Shown: one piece after another, positions 1-9,702 of the stretch
Position numbering within the stretch: position 1 is the first letter of the stretch
Layout: each line of letters begins with the position of its first letter
Assembly (NCBI RefSeq): GCF_000949135.2
Contig: NZ_JTAN02000019.1
Coordinates: forward strand, 682,001 to 746,000
Length of the DNA stretch: 64,000 nucleotides
Origin: Burkholderia sp. USMB20
Lineage (GTDB): Bacteria; Pseudomonadota; Gammaproteobacteria; Burkholderiales; Burkholderiaceae
Reading direction: 5' to 3'
The notes under the pieces: model-generated
What the model was told of the DNA's origin: nothing
Databases searched by the model: none
Seen by the model: only the letters and a program-made list of their open reading frames with translations
Made by a program: the position numbers and the translations under genes

Positions 1-174
1 TCCGCCGACGCGTGGCGTCGGCAGTGTATGGAGCGAACGGTCGTTCGGAATGTCGGTGGCAAGGCGCCACGCGAGGCCGGTCGCGAGCAGCATGCGCAGG
101 ATGGCCGTGGACGCGACGGCTGCGGCCAGCGCCACCGCGGCCGCTTCGGGCCACGTGGATATCGGGAGAAACAT
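1..174 (-). CDS. Initiating sugar-phosphate transferase, WecA/WbpL/MraY family (5' part only)
   Basis: Only the first 58 codons lie in the window; the gene continues beyond base 1. The start is the ATG at 174-172, five bases after the stop of the upstream reductase gene. The N-terminus is a hydrophobic membrane segment (about residues 7-38) followed by PNDRSLHTLPTPRVGG, the cytoplasmic signature of polyprenyl-phosphate N-acetylhexosamine-1-phosphate transferases. The family moves an N-acetylated sugar phosphate from a UDP-sugar to undecaprenyl phosphate at the inner membrane, the first step of O-antigen synthesis. Its place directly after a nucleotide-sugar reductase resembles the wbpV-wbpL pair of Pseudomonas. 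The family call is firm; the exact sugar (QuiNAc or FucNAc would fit) is inference. Confidence 0.85.
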   Translation of the reverse strand, partial: MFLPISTWPEAAAVALAAAVASTAILRMLLATGLAWRLATDIPNDRSLHTLPTPRVGG

Positions 175-179
175 GGCGA

Positions 180-1145
180 TTATTGTTGTGTGTCGCGCGA
201 ACGATACCATGCGGCCGTCGCTTCGAGGCCTTGTCTTGTCGTATAAGGCGGATGCCAGTCCAGTACGCGCGTGATCCGGCCCGTATCGAGCTGGAGGCTG
301 CCGGTCAGACGGTCGATCACCGCACGGCGGCCGGTCAGTGCGCCGAGCGCCCGCAGCACGGAAGAAGGGACAGCGATCAGGCGCGCCGGCTTGCCAAGCG
401 CATCGCCGACCAGGCGCAACAGGCCCGTGACCGACGGCGCGTCGTCGTCGGCGACGTGGAAGCATTCTCCGGCCGCGCGCGGATCGATCGCGCATCGCAG
501 CAGTGCGTCGGCCAGGTTGTCGACGTAGACGATGCTGCGGCGTGCCGGGATGGAACCGAGCGGCAGCGGCATCCCGCGCGCAACCGCGTCCATCATGCGC
601 AGGAAGTTGGCGCGGACGGTCGGACCGTAGACGAGCGGCGGGCGCACGACCACGACGTCGAGCCCGTTCGACGCACCGAATTGCGCGAGCTGCCGCTCCG
701 CGCGCAGCTTCGAGCGGCCGTAGGCATCCTGCGGGTCGGGACTCGCCGCTTCCGACAGAGGTACCCCGCCGTCGCTCTCGCCGACCGCCTTGATGCTGCT
801 CGCGTAAACGATGCGGCGCACGCCATGCTGGCGCGCGGCTTTGGCGAGACGCAAGGTACCGGCGACGTTGGTCGCGTCGAATGCGGCGTCGGGGTCTGGC
901 GACTCGTCGCGCATCACGTGCACGCGTGCCGCGAGATGGATGACGCAGTCGGCGCCAAGATCCGTTGGCCATCCCTCGTCGAGGCCATCGAAATCGGCTG
1001 CGTCGTGCACCCATTCACGCACGCCTTCGATAGTTGCGCCCGGACGCCTCACCAGGGCGGTCACGGTATGTCCGGCCTCCAGCGCGCGGTGGCAGACCGC
1101 ACGGCCGACGAAGCCGTTCGCACCGGTCACGACGAGATGACTCAC
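180..1145 (-). CDS. NAD-dependent epimerase/reductase, WbpV-like nucleotide-sugar reductase
   Basis: Short-chain dehydrogenase of the extended type, 321 residues. The N-terminal Rossmann motif TGANGFVG binds NAD(P), and YGRSK is the catalytic YxxxK, preceded by YASSIKAVG. The frame is open far upstream, but the GTG at 1145-1143 is chosen because it overlaps the TGA of the preceding glycosyltransferase (positions 1144-1142), a common coupling signal in this cluster, and begins directly before the Rossmann strand (SHLVVTGANG). By analogy with the wbpV-wbpL pair it probably reduces a UDP-4-keto-6-deoxy-HexNAc to the sugar used by the next gene product. The partner 4,6-dehydratase is not in the window. 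Related epimerases (GalE/WcaG) are the alternative. Confidence 0.85.
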   Translation of the reverse strand: MSHLVVTGANGFVGRAVCHRALEAGHTVTALVRRPGATIEGVREWVHDAADFDGLDEGWPTDLGADCVIHLAARVHVMRDESPDPDAAFDATNVAGTLRLAKAARQHGVRRIVYASSIKAVGESDGGVPLSEAASPDPQDAYGRSKLRAERQLAQFGASNGLDVVVVRPPLVYGPTVRANFLRMMDAVARGMPLPLGSIPARRSIVYVDNLADALLRCAIDPRAAGECFHVADDDAPSVTGLLRLVGDALGKPARLIAVPSSVLRALGALTGRRAVIDRLTGSLQLDTGRITRVLDWHPPYTTRQGLEATAAWYRSRDTQQ

Positions 1146-1987
1146 CACAGCCTCCAGCCGAAACGGTTGTAGAACTTGAACGCGGATGCCGCGAACATGC
1201 GGATGTGCGCGAAGCCCTTGCGGGACGCGCCACCGCCGTGATGGATCACGCGGACCGACGGCACATACGCGACGCGCGCGACATCGTGCGTGCGCAGGCT
1301 GAGATCGTAGTCCTCGAAGTAGAGGAAATAGCGCGGGTCGAAACCGCCCAGTTTTTTCAGCACTTCGGTGCGGAACAGCATGAAGCAGCCGCTGACGATG
1401 GGTGGATCCCAGACGATGTCGTGATCGTTGATCACGTCGCGCATTTCGTAGTGGGAGAGGCGCGAACTGAATGGGACACGCAGTCGCGTTGGCAGAAACC
1501 CTCTGACGAACAAATCGAGCACTGTTGGATAGCGGCGACACAGAAACTGAACCGCACGGTCGTTGTCGCCGACATACGGCGCCAGCAAACCAAGATGCGG
1601 ATGGCCATCGATGAAATGCAGCGCGCGCATCAGCGCATCGCGATCGAGATCGATATCAGGATTCAGGACGAGATGATAGCGACTGCTTGCCGCCGCAATT
1701 GCAATGTTATGCCCTCTCCCGTACCCGACGTTGCCATGTCCCGCAAGCATCGTGCAGGATACGCCAGCCTCCGCAAGCATCGCCGTTGCAGCCGAATCGC
1801 CACCGAAACCGCCGTTGTCGATCAAATACAAGTGTGCCGCCATGCCAGGCCTGGACAAGCGCACCATAGCGATCGCGTTGCTCAAACTCCGCAGCGTATC
1901 GCGCAGCTTTTCCAGATCAGGGTGATACACGACCACCGACACGGAAAGTTCTACATGCTTGCCAGAAAATGAATCAGTAACAGTCAT
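1142..1987 (-). CDS. Glycosyltransferase family 2, WbbL-like (probable rhamnosyltransferase)
   Basis: A GT-A fold glycosyltransferase of about 281 residues. It opens with LSVSVVVYHPDLEKL, has a metal-binding NPDID motif, and carries the SGCFMLFRTEVLKKLGGFD and FLYFEDYDLSLR segments typical of WbbL-type rhamnosyltransferases. It should add a sugar, probably dTDP-rhamnose derived, to the lipid-linked chain at the cytoplasmic face of the inner membrane. Two starts are possible: ATG at 1987 (used here) or TTG at 2050, which would add 21 residues; neither has a strong ribosome binding site. Its stop overlaps the GTG start of the reductase. It lies downstream of a 0.98-kb gene-poor spacer, so it may have its own promoter. 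Confidence 0.85.
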   Translation of the reverse strand: MTVTDSFSGKHVELSVSVVVYHPDLEKLRDTLRSLSNAIAMVRLSRPGMAAHLYLIDNGGFGGDSAATAMLAEAGVSCTMLAGHGNVGYGRGHNIAIAAASSRYHLVLNPDIDLDRDALMRALHFIDGHPHLGLLAPYVGDNDRAVQFLCRRYPTVLDLFVRGFLPTRLRVPFSSRLSHYEMRDVINDHDIVWDPPIVSGCFMLFRTEVLKKLGGFDPRYFLYFEDYDLSLRTHDVARVAYVPSVRVIHHGGGASRKGFAHIRMFAASAFKFYNRFGWRLW

Positions 1988-2965
1988 CACAGCCAGTCGC
2001 CGCTCCACCCGAGGGCGACCTGCCAACGGGAAAGCCACTAGTGTGCTCAAAACCGTTCATTTGAGCAATCCCCCACATCAACCGCACGCGTTGAACGGTC
2101 GCGCCCAGTCTCGATCGTCACAAAAAATGAGATGCGAATAATCCATTAGCAGAACCAAAACACAATCACCCTTCACATTATTTGTATTGCCAACGATTTA
2201 TAAACGACCAGATCTGACGCTCGGCACCGCCTTCATCGCCATACGCGATCGGCAACCAGCCGAGTCGCATTGGAAATGCGTGCTCGGACAGAGGCGACAC
2301 ACGTACCACTGGAAGTTGCTCGCTAGAACAGCTAGGGCGTTACACCGGGCGGAGTCGTGTATTCGAGCAACCCAATGGATCTGAACAAGGTCCGGGCCTG
2401 GTAAGGAAATTTCCGATCGTCGACATGAGATGCAATCGAACGCCGTCGCATCTCCGGGAATCGACCATCTGCCCCATGACTCGCTCGATCGAACCGCGAC
2501 GATTCAAGAACTCACTCGATCGCACAACGAGGTCAATACATCAAGTGGAACGCGTTGAGCGAGAATATACAGAAGAGAAATGTCGGATCGATAAAGCCCT
2601 CGATGCGTCCAATCGACTACCAAAGACATTTCAATCAGTTTTCAGCATCAACGCGAGGCTGGGCAGCTCGAGATGAATGTGCGGACGTCGATGCTTGAGT
2701 CAATCCCGCTCCAACGACATCACCACCCCGCTGCGCCACCTTACAAGTCGATTAATTCGAGCATCGAAAAATCAATAACCTTCGCCTCTGGTTCGCAAAT
2801 ATTGCGTAACACTTGCGGATACGGAACCTCCTGCGAGAGACCTCGCAAGCGTACATCCGAAACCCTATCCGATCAGCGAGACACAAGACGATCAATGCCC
2901 GACTTCGGCTCCAGCAGGTCGCGGGTAGCCGCACACATTAGATGACGCGACACGCTTCCCAGAAA
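1988..2965. other. Gene-poor A/T-richer spacer inside the polysaccharide cluster
   Basis: About 0.98 kb (0.92 kb if the TTG start of the next gene is used) between two minus-strand genes. Only short open frames (60-90 codons) are found on either strand and none resembles a protein I recognise. Base composition is clearly more A/T-rich than the flanking rml genes. No tRNA, inverted-repeat ends or transposase motif could be identified. It may be the remains of a deleted or decayed cluster gene, and it should hold any promoter for the WbbL-like gene. Confidence 0.5.
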
Positions 2966-3931
2966 TCATAATTTTTTGATCGCGCAATAGAATTCAATAC
3001 AATCCGGAGCACAATCGAGAGTCGGCTGAGACCATATCTCCGAAAATTGCTGCACATTTCTCGAAACCCAATCAATTACCTTCATGAATGAATCATAGGT
3101 CCACACATGATAGTGAATCGGAAAAGCCTCCAGCCATCTAGCGAACCAATAATCCGCATATTCATTAGGATCGACCGGCATCGCCAACCTATAAAATTCC
3201 TTGAAATGCTCCCGATCGCTCTGTCGGCTCGGGCATTCGAAATCTTCAATCAAATGGCTCAATGTGGTCAGAGAGCGTTCACGATCGAATGTCCGCGTCA
3301 TGTCGGGAATGACAAGTGACATCCATCCTCCTGATTTCAGCTTACGCATGCCTCGAACAATCGCACCGATCGGATCCGACGTATGTTCAATGACGTGACA
3401 CGCGACAATGAAGTCGAGGCTCTCATCCGGAACGACACTCAAATTTTCGAAACTCGCGACCAGATCGGGCACAATCAGGTCACTTGGCACCTGGCCATCA
3501 TAAAAATGATCGACAAGTTGATCCGCTGAAAATATATCGGCATATTGCACTTCGCAATCCAGCGGTACAGGCATTGGACTGGTCCCGGCCCCGATCTCGA
3601 CCCCTCTCCCCGTGAGTTTCGAAACACATATTTCTCTCAAAGTAGCCGTACTGATTCGAGGTGGATTCCGCCAGTCGGCCTCACCCCATTGTCGGGCCAC
3701 TCGCCTGCCCGGCTTGAATGCCTCGAGTATCGAGCCATCTACCTCTCGGACGTCAGTCGGCCACTCAAAGCCATTTTCCGCAAGCCACTGCGCATCCATG
3801 ATCCAGTGACGGACACCACGATTGCAATAAAACACCCGGTCCCCGAAGCGGCTACTCTGCGCACGAAGCAGAATCCCCGGGCGCCTTGTGATCCGAAAGG
3901 CCGATTTCTGATGATCAGTCATCTCGAGCAT
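2966..3931 (-). CDS. Class I SAM-dependent methyltransferase of the polysaccharide cluster
   Basis: A 321-residue protein. Residues from about 105 form a methyltransferase domain: VEIGAGTSPMP (SAM-binding loop), VQYADIF, SLDFIVACHVIEHTSDP and the post-loop GWMSLVIPD. The first hundred residues carry a separate module with RVFYCNRGVRHWI and NGFEWP, resembling short beta-hairpin repeats seen in other surface-polysaccharide enzymes. It probably methylates a sugar of the chain or a nucleotide sugar; the acceptor cannot be read from the sequence. The gene is A/T-richer than the rml genes, as are its two upstream neighbours, consistent with an exchanged block. It ends against a large spacer. Confidence 0.8.
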   Translation of the reverse strand: MLEMTDHQKSAFRITRRPGILLRAQSSRFGDRVFYCNRGVRHWIMDAQWLAENGFEWPTDVREVDGSILEAFKPGRRVARQWGEADWRNPPRISTATLREICVSKLTGRGVEIGAGTSPMPVPLDCEVQYADIFSADQLVDHFYDGQVPSDLIVPDLVASFENLSVVPDESLDFIVACHVIEHTSDPIGAIVRGMRKLKSGGWMSLVIPDMTRTFDRERSLTTLSHLIEDFECPSRQSDREHFKEFYRLAMPVDPNEYADYWFARWLEAFPIHYHVWTYDSFMKVIDWVSRNVQQFSEIWSQPTLDCAPDCIEFYCAIKKL

Positions 3932-3970
3932 GCCGTCTCCGCAATCAAGTCTACTATGATTCCCGCACTT

Positions 3971-5062
3971 TCAGCGCTTTAATTGCCGTCGAAACTCACG
4001 ACGTCGCTTCAGTCGCGCCGGCAACTGAAACGTTACGGTCCAATATATGAGCTTTATCATGTTTCGAGCAATCAACTTCAAATTCGGCCATCGTGTCCCA
4101 AGTACCCGAATCGGCGCCGTCATTCGCCAGCAAGTCGACGATTGCATTGCGCGGAGTTGGGCCATTGCCACGTCCAAATCGCGCTCGGCCTTTACCGTTC
4201 TCTGTACCAATTCCTCGAGTCCGAGGTGCAATTCCGCGTCTTCATTTTGCGTCAAGCATTGGGACCTTAAAGATGCGGCAGTCAAGGTAGCGGAATTCAG
4301 AACATTCGATAGATTATGTTCTACAACAGCCAGCTCTCTCTCAAGAGACTGACAACGCTCCGTTAGCGATGCTACCTCTCGTTCCGACGCCGCCCTCATT
4401 ACCTCGATGCGAGCGCTTGCATCCACCTCCTTTGTCAACACTACGTTTAACTGCTTGACGAGCATTTCCTGACGGCGCGAACGGTCGACAAGATTCAGTT
4501 GTCGAGCAAGGTCGATATGATCGACATGCATATCGGATGTTCGCTCAAAAAGGAACGCACCGACGCCCAAATAACCGGCATCATACGTCAAGACAGGATA
4601 ATAGCTCTCCTTCGCCAACTCTTGCACCAATTTCAGCGGAGCCGCAATTTCAGCGTCCGAACCGAATATTGGCGCAAACAAAAACCGATTCGCCCGACGC
4701 AAAATTCCGACGGCATCACTGGAAAGCACACCTGATGCGAGCAGGTTTGCCTCGAGCCAAATTACAAGCTCAGGTTGCGAATTTTCGCAAACAGTCGCAG
4801 AACAAAACGGCCTCACGTCAAGACGCACATTTTGCAAGTACTCGTCCCCCCCGACGACACCGCTCGCCTCGACACCGCGATCCCAGAGTGCCTCGATCAG
4901 AAGACCGGCCCATCGACCGACAACAAGCACCCTGCTTGGAGTAAAACTCCGCACAACGTTCTCAGCCGCCCGCTCGAAAAACACGAAAGCCTCTGCGTTC
5001 CGCTCCGCGAGAGCTGGTCTGAAGTCGTGTAACGTTACATCGCTAGAAGTCATTTCAATCAT
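3971..5062 (-). CDS. Degenerate methyltransferase-like protein with long coiled coil
   Basis: A 363-residue protein. The first ~170 residues align by eye with the methyltransferase domain of the next gene upstream: both contain LWDRGVEA after the first strand. The glycine-rich SAM loop, however, is replaced by VVGRWAGLL, and no acidic residue ends the second strand convincingly. Residues ~185-310 are heptad-rich and charged (coiled coil). The segment STCWRMTAPIR follows, a motif usually found just before glycosyltransferase domains, and then a basic tail (RLKRRREFRRQLKR). No glycosyltransferase domain follows, so this looks like a truncated paralogue or a structural/ruler protein. It starts 17 bases after the upstream stop; ATG at 5053 is an alternative start. 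Confidence 0.65.
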   Translation of the reverse strand: MIEMTSSDVTLHDFRPALAERNAEAFVFFERAAENVVRSFTPSRVLVVGRWAGLLIEALWDRGVEASGVVGGDEYLQNVRLDVRPFCSATVCENSQPELVIWLEANLLASGVLSSDAVGILRRANRFLFAPIFGSDAEIAAPLKLVQELAKESYYPVLTYDAGYLGVGAFLFERTSDMHVDHIDLARQLNLVDRSRRQEMLVKQLNVVLTKEVDASARIEVMRAASEREVASLTERCQSLERELAVVEHNLSNVLNSATLTAASLRSQCLTQNEDAELHLGLEELVQRTVKAERDLDVAMAQLRAMQSSTCWRMTAPIRVLGTRWPNLKLIARNMIKLIYWTVTFQLPARLKRRREFRRQLKR

Positions 5063-5079
5063 TACCGATCAAGAGCACG

Positions 5080-8000
5080 TTATATAAATTCAGCTTGCGC
5101 AAGCAAGTCGCACACCTTGGCGCAAGTCCGTCCCCAATCACTGTATTGCTCTTTCACCAGCGTAGCCCCTTGTAGTGCAGTTGTTACGCGGTAATCCTCA
5201 TCATCGATAGCCTTACGCAGCGATGCGACAATATCGCCTCTTACCACCTCGAATAAACTACAATTTTCCCCATCACGCAAAAGCCAAGAAGTATAGTTAT
5301 TTCGATTAGTCACGACATGTGCCCCACATGCCATCAGTTCGAATGGCAAATACGACGGGTGACGTGTTGACATGGCTACCAGTCCAATATCGACCGCGCG
5401 GTAGAGCACTCCAGTTTCCTCGTACGACAGGAGCCCAAGATGCCGAATGGTTCCTACCAATCCGTACTGCGCGGGATCCCACTCCGCACCCGCTGTGACG
5501 ATATCGACTTTATCGCCATATTCGTGTTTGATATCACGCAATGCGGCAATAAGTACCTCAAAGCAATTGCGCGGATGTCCCGGTCGGGCATAACAAAAGA
5601 TGGTGACTGGATCCGTCGGCAGACGCTCGGGACGTCGAGCATGGAAAACTCGCGGATCTGTCGCGGGAACAAAATGATTGGCATGACCGCCGAACTCGCG
5701 ATAGGAATTTGCAAGCGAAACCGTGTTGCAAATCGCGCGGAAGCCAAATCGATATGTTGCCTCCACCATCGCGCTCAACGTGCCTGCAGGATAAAACAAT
5801 GGCTCCCAATCCTGCAGAAAATAAAACTTCCGGCGCGCGGCTGCGAGTCGGAGTACCGGAAGCGCCGTAATCCAAAGCGTAGCGATCGCCGCGTCTACGC
5901 TCTCGAGCGGCGGCACTTCGTCGAGGCTGCGTGTGATGTGGATCTTAGCCTTGTCTGCTAACGCGGGGAATGCACGTCCAATGCACGCGGCATATTTTTC
6001 AGGACGATCGCCGCCAACGACCACAAAATTTTGCTCGATACCACGCTCGCGCAACGCAAAATCTGCCACCCGGAAAATCGTGTGCAAGCCGCCATAGAAC
6101 GGATTATCGAAATCCGGAACGAACCAGGCCATGCTTCGCAACGGCCCGGCCTCCGACGCGGCGACGCCGTCAATTGATCGACGCACGTCTTCCCGATCAA
6201 AGGTAAACGACTCGGCAAACATGCGTGCCTCAGCCGCATAGTCGTGAAACGCTGCAACAGCCTTGTTGGTCGGAAACTGAATCTCGCCCGACGCGCTCAT
6301 TTCAAGGGCCGAATGAAAGTACGGATCACCGTTCGGATATTTAGCCACAACGCTTCCGAACCTGCTCTCAGCAGAATAAAGGCGCTCAAATACCCCCGGC
6401 TTCTGTGTCGAAAATTCGGCAAACGGATTCAACAGCAAGCGGCCATAACCACCGAGCGTCGCTCGCAGGCAAAACGCGAGATCCGGTTGAGTACCCGGCT
6501 CGGCACTGCTGAAAGGTCCGATAGAATTCCACAGTGCTTTTCTAAACGCGAGGCACGTCGCAGGCGCCGCGAGTGCGTTCCGGTACCACGTAGCACTTCC
6601 GAACATGCCGAAATACGCGCGTGGTTGCCCACGCAAAAATGGGCGAGCGATTCCGCGCTCAAAAATACGGCCGAAATCAATCAATCTCCCGACTTGATCA
6701 ATCGATTTCCCGCCGACAAGCGCAATTGCCGGATTCTGTAGCGGGCCTATCAACTCTTCGAAAACCGAATCGGAGCGCGGCACCGCATCGGCATCCACGA
6801 TTACAATGACTTCTCCCGTTGCGCGAGCGATGGCCTCGTCCAGTTCACGCCCCCGCGCATCGATCATCACCGGAATAACCTGGAACGCACTCCTTGCTCC
6901 AAGATGCTTTATCTCGGTTGAAATTTCGCCTTCCGACAAAACAATCAGCGTGACTGAAGGCTGCCATTGACTACTCCAGTTGATATGGATATCGCTTCCA
7001 TCCAGATCGGGCGTCGCCCCCGGCCACCCGGCCTCGGGAAGATATTTCGCGAGCGTCTGAAGTTGCCCTTTTGCCGCGTAAGGCTTCACCGCCAGCCCAC
7101 CCGATGCAACCGATGTGGGCGCTTGGCGCCAGTGATAGAGAATTCGCGGGATATGCTTGACCTTACCCTCGCGGCCAATCACGCGCAGAAAGATGTCCCA
7201 ATCTTGGGCCCCGTCAGTATCGGGATCCCACCCGCCAATCTCTCGCAGCCGATCGATGCGCATCGCCGTGATGTGGGTGAGATAATTCGCGTTAAGCATG
7301 ATATCCGGTGACCACTGCGGCTTGAAGAGCGGCATCAAGTGTTGCTGTCCCGTGACATCGACTTGATCCTTGTCCGAATACAGCAACGTGACCATAGGAT
7401 CATCATTTAAGGCACGCGCCAATTCAAAAAGAGCGTTGTGTGCCAATGTGTCATCGTGATCGAGCAGAACCGCCCAATCTCCGCTCGCGAGATCGAGCGC
7501 GGCGTTTGAGTTACGGGCGATGCCACCGTTCGAATCAAGCACTTTGACCTTGATGCGCGGGTCTTGTGTCGCATGCTTCTGAATGCATTCCAGCAAATCG
7601 ACACTACCGGGATCACCGAACGCAAAGCACAGCTCCCAGTTTTCGTAGCTCTGCGATCTGACAGATCTGATAAGCTCATCCATCCAGTCCACTTGTGTCC
7701 TGTAGACTGGCACAAGAATGCTGAACTTCGGAGTGCAGGACAGTGAGCCACTCATCCGTCTCTGTAAAATCAGCTCGCTTGGCGTGACAGTTCTATGCTC
7801 TCGCCAAGTCGCGAAATCCATTTGATTCGTAGACGCGGGGGCGTGTTGCAACGGCACCAAATCCAGCGCCTTCACCAACTGATCGATCTCCGCGATACGT
7901 GCCGCGACCTGCTTCGTTAGATCGATAGTATGCACGCCATTCAAACCCCTGATTTCGCCAGCAACACGCGACTGAAGTTCCTGTAGCTCGCTTTGACGCT

Positions 8001-8685
8001 GCTTCTTCAAAGCATCGCGCTCTTCACCGAGACGGCCGATCCGCTGCTCCCGTTCGACCAACGCCATTTTCAGTCGAATATATTGCGCAAACAATTGAAG
8101 CACCGCGGCTTCCGGAGGCACCTCAGCGCGCTTGAGCACCATTGCGTGCGGAGCCAGGAAGCTCGCATCAAATAGGAAATCCGGTGCAAAACCTCGTTCT
8201 GCGAATCGATTCAACCAATATATGGTCGGCCTCACATTGATGTGAGTCGGCTCGGTGAGGTCGGTCGGCGACGAAGAAAACAATATCGTTGATGTCGCCT
8301 CGGAAATACGGTCAATTGCTTCCAGCGCCGCTTCCTCGGGAAGATGCTCGAGCACCTCGATGCATGTCACCAGATCGTAAGTACCGGGAAACGGTTCGGT
8401 TATCGAGCCCACCTGGCAGTTGGCCGATATGTCGCTTCGAACCTTTGAAATCGCGAAGCTCGAGATATCGCGACCAAATGCTTCGACCCCTCTATCCCAA
8501 AGCGATTCGACGAGAAAACCGTGTGCACATCCCGCATCGAACACGGTCCTTGGCTGCAGGCCGCGAATCAGTTCATCCGCGACTCTTCCAAAAAAATTGA
8601 GCCAATGAGCACTTCTCTCGTATGGCACCGTACCGCAGTGACTTGAATAATACTCCGCGCCGTAGAGTGCTTCGCTCATATCCAT
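5080..8685 (-). CDS. Giant multidomain methyltransferase / GT2 / WsaF-like glycosyltransferase
   Basis: A 1201-residue protein. Residues ~45-150 are an intact SAM methyltransferase domain (FDAGCAHGFLVES, VTCIEVLEHLPEE). Residues ~205-280 are a coiled coil. Residues ~320-560 form a family 2 glycosyltransferase (FSILVPVYRTQ, VLLDHDDTLA, DGAQDWDIFLRV). Residues ~600-810 hold a degenerate second GT-A region. Residues ~860-1195 form a GT-B enzyme resembling the WsaF rhamnosyltransferase (PFYGGLHTIFRVADF, LQDWEPLFYPAG, LPFELMACGAHVVTN). It should act at the inner membrane on the lipid-linked glycan, adding at least two linkages and perhaps methylating. The start at 8685 follows a GAGGGG ribosome binding site nine bases upstream. 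Confidence 0.85.
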   Translation of the reverse strand: MDMSEALYGAEYYSSHCGTVPYERSAHWLNFFGRVADELIRGLQPRTVFDAGCAHGFLVESLWDRGVEAFGRDISSFAISKVRSDISANCQVGSITEPFPGTYDLVTCIEVLEHLPEEAALEAIDRISEATSTILFSSSPTDLTEPTHINVRPTIYWLNRFAERGFAPDFLFDASFLAPHAMVLKRAEVPPEAAVLQLFAQYIRLKMALVEREQRIGRLGEERDALKKQRQSELQELQSRVAGEIRGLNGVHTIDLTKQVAARIAEIDQLVKALDLVPLQHAPASTNQMDFATWREHRTVTPSELILQRRMSGSLSCTPKFSILVPVYRTQVDWMDELIRSVRSQSYENWELCFAFGDPGSVDLLECIQKHATQDPRIKVKVLDSNGGIARNSNAALDLASGDWAVLLDHDDTLAHNALFELARALNDDPMVTLLYSDKDQVDVTGQQHLMPLFKPQWSPDIMLNANYLTHITAMRIDRLREIGGWDPDTDGAQDWDIFLRVIGREGKVKHIPRILYHWRQAPTSVASGGLAVKPYAAKGQLQTLAKYLPEAGWPGATPDLDGSDIHINWSSQWQPSVTLIVLSEGEISTEIKHLGARSAFQVIPVMIDARGRELDEAIARATGEVIVIVDADAVPRSDSVFEELIGPLQNPAIALVGGKSIDQVGRLIDFGRIFERGIARPFLRGQPRAYFGMFGSATWYRNALAAPATCLAFRKALWNSIGPFSSAEPGTQPDLAFCLRATLGGYGRLLLNPFAEFSTQKPGVFERLYSAESRFGSVVAKYPNGDPYFHSALEMSASGEIQFPTNKAVAAFHDYAAEARMFAESFTFDREDVRRSIDGVAASEAGPLRSMAWFVPDFDNPFYGGLHTIFRVADFALRERGIEQNFVVVGGDRPEKYAACIGRAFPALADKAKIHITRSLDEVPPLESVDAAIATLWITALPVLRLAAARRKFYFLQDWEPLFYPAGTLSAMVEATYRFGFRAICNTVSLANSYREFGGHANHFVPATDPRVFHARRPERLPTDPVTIFCYARPGHPRNCFEVLIAALRDIKHEYGDKVDIVTAGAEWDPAQYGLVGTIRHLGLLSYEETGVLYRAVDIGLVAMSTRHPSYLPFELMACGAHVVTNRNNYTSWLLRDGENCSLFEVVRGDIVASLRKAIDDEDYRVTTALQGATLVKEQYSDWGRTCAKVCDLLAQAEFI

Positions 8686-9702
8686 CGGTTAATGCCCCTC
8701 GCTTCGTCAGGAACGAATTTTTAGCCGTTGACCATGGCACACTGCTGTCAGTGCCATGGTCGTTTCAATCGATCAGACAGCTCAGTCATATTAAGCCACT
8801 TCAAAATACCGCCCAAACCACCTGGTGAACTATGGATTTGCCTCGCCGGGGAGCCTCTCCAGTGCGCGTGGTTCAAAACAGTAGCCACCGGAGGCAATGC
8901 CGTTGCTTCGATCGCACTGTGCCTCGTGTCAAGCACTTCGATTGAGTTTGGATTGCCAGGCTGATCGCGGCCTGCCCTACGGACACGCCACGCGCACCAT
9001 CACGACAACGATTGCGCGCCGAATGAAATGTCCGTGGGCTCGCCACTGAAGCTCACCAGCGTCATGCCAGCGCTGCACGACAGCCACGCACGCCACATCG
9101 CCAGCGGCCATTTAACAATCCTTGTCATCTCGGGCGGCTGGTGGACACCCCATCCATCAAGCCAGTCTACGAAAAAACCAACCGTTGGTCTATCGAACGC
9201 CGCTGGCACGCCGAGCAGTGTGGCGCGCTGGACTGCATTGGGGGTTTGTCGCGAAAACGTCATATGAAGTTCCGCGGACTACTGGTCGAGCCACATCTCG
9301 AAACAGCAGTGGACTCTCACAGCGTTCGGGTAGTCTGTGGCGGATGCGCGCGTCCGATAGATGACGCAGCCGCTCGGCACCGCGTCATACGTACGCTGCT
9401 TGATCTCGCTTCTTTGCGCCGCGTTCACGACATGGCAGGTCAACCGCCGTGTAACCTTCCCGTGTTCTCATGGACGCTCGGCGTGACACGAATGGTTCGA
9501 ATATCTGCTCGCGATGGCTGTGGGCGGTACATGCGACTATGCGAGCTGCATGCTGATCATCAGACTCCCGCATACAGGATCGTTCGTACCACTTATCACA
9601 ATCGCGGGAGCTCGTTAGCAGCAGCAATCATCAACTTCGCGAGTGCAAGGCAATGGGGAGTCTGCAACGGACCCCGAAACGACCCGACTGACCGAACTCG
9701 AA
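8686..9702. other. Gene-free spacer splitting the polysaccharide cluster
   Basis: A 1017-base stretch between two minus-strand glycosyltransferase genes. Open frames up to 192 codons exist but have no recognisable motif, no ribosome binding site and a codon pattern unlike the neighbours. No transposase signature or terminal inverted repeats were seen. The only clear structure is the perfect inverted repeat at 8730-8761. The stretch probably contains a promoter for the downstream A/T-richer genes and may be a scar of gene loss. Confidence 0.5.
8730..8761. repeat. Perfect 11-bp inverted repeat upstream of the 1201-residue gene
   Basis: GACCATGGCAC at 8730-8740 is matched by GTGCCATGGTC at 8751-8761 with a 10-base loop. 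It lies 45 bases before the start codon of the minus-strand giant glycosyltransferase gene. No run of T follows on either strand, so it is not a standard intrinsic terminator; it could be a regulator site or an mRNA leader hairpin. Confidence 0.6.

Noticed and set aside
1988-2965. Decayed insertion sequence
   Set aside because: No terminal inverted repeats, target duplication or transposase motif (DDE, HTH) could be found by eye.
8730-8761. Intrinsic terminator
   Set aside because: The stem is perfect, but no T tract follows on either strand, so only an inverted repeat is reported.
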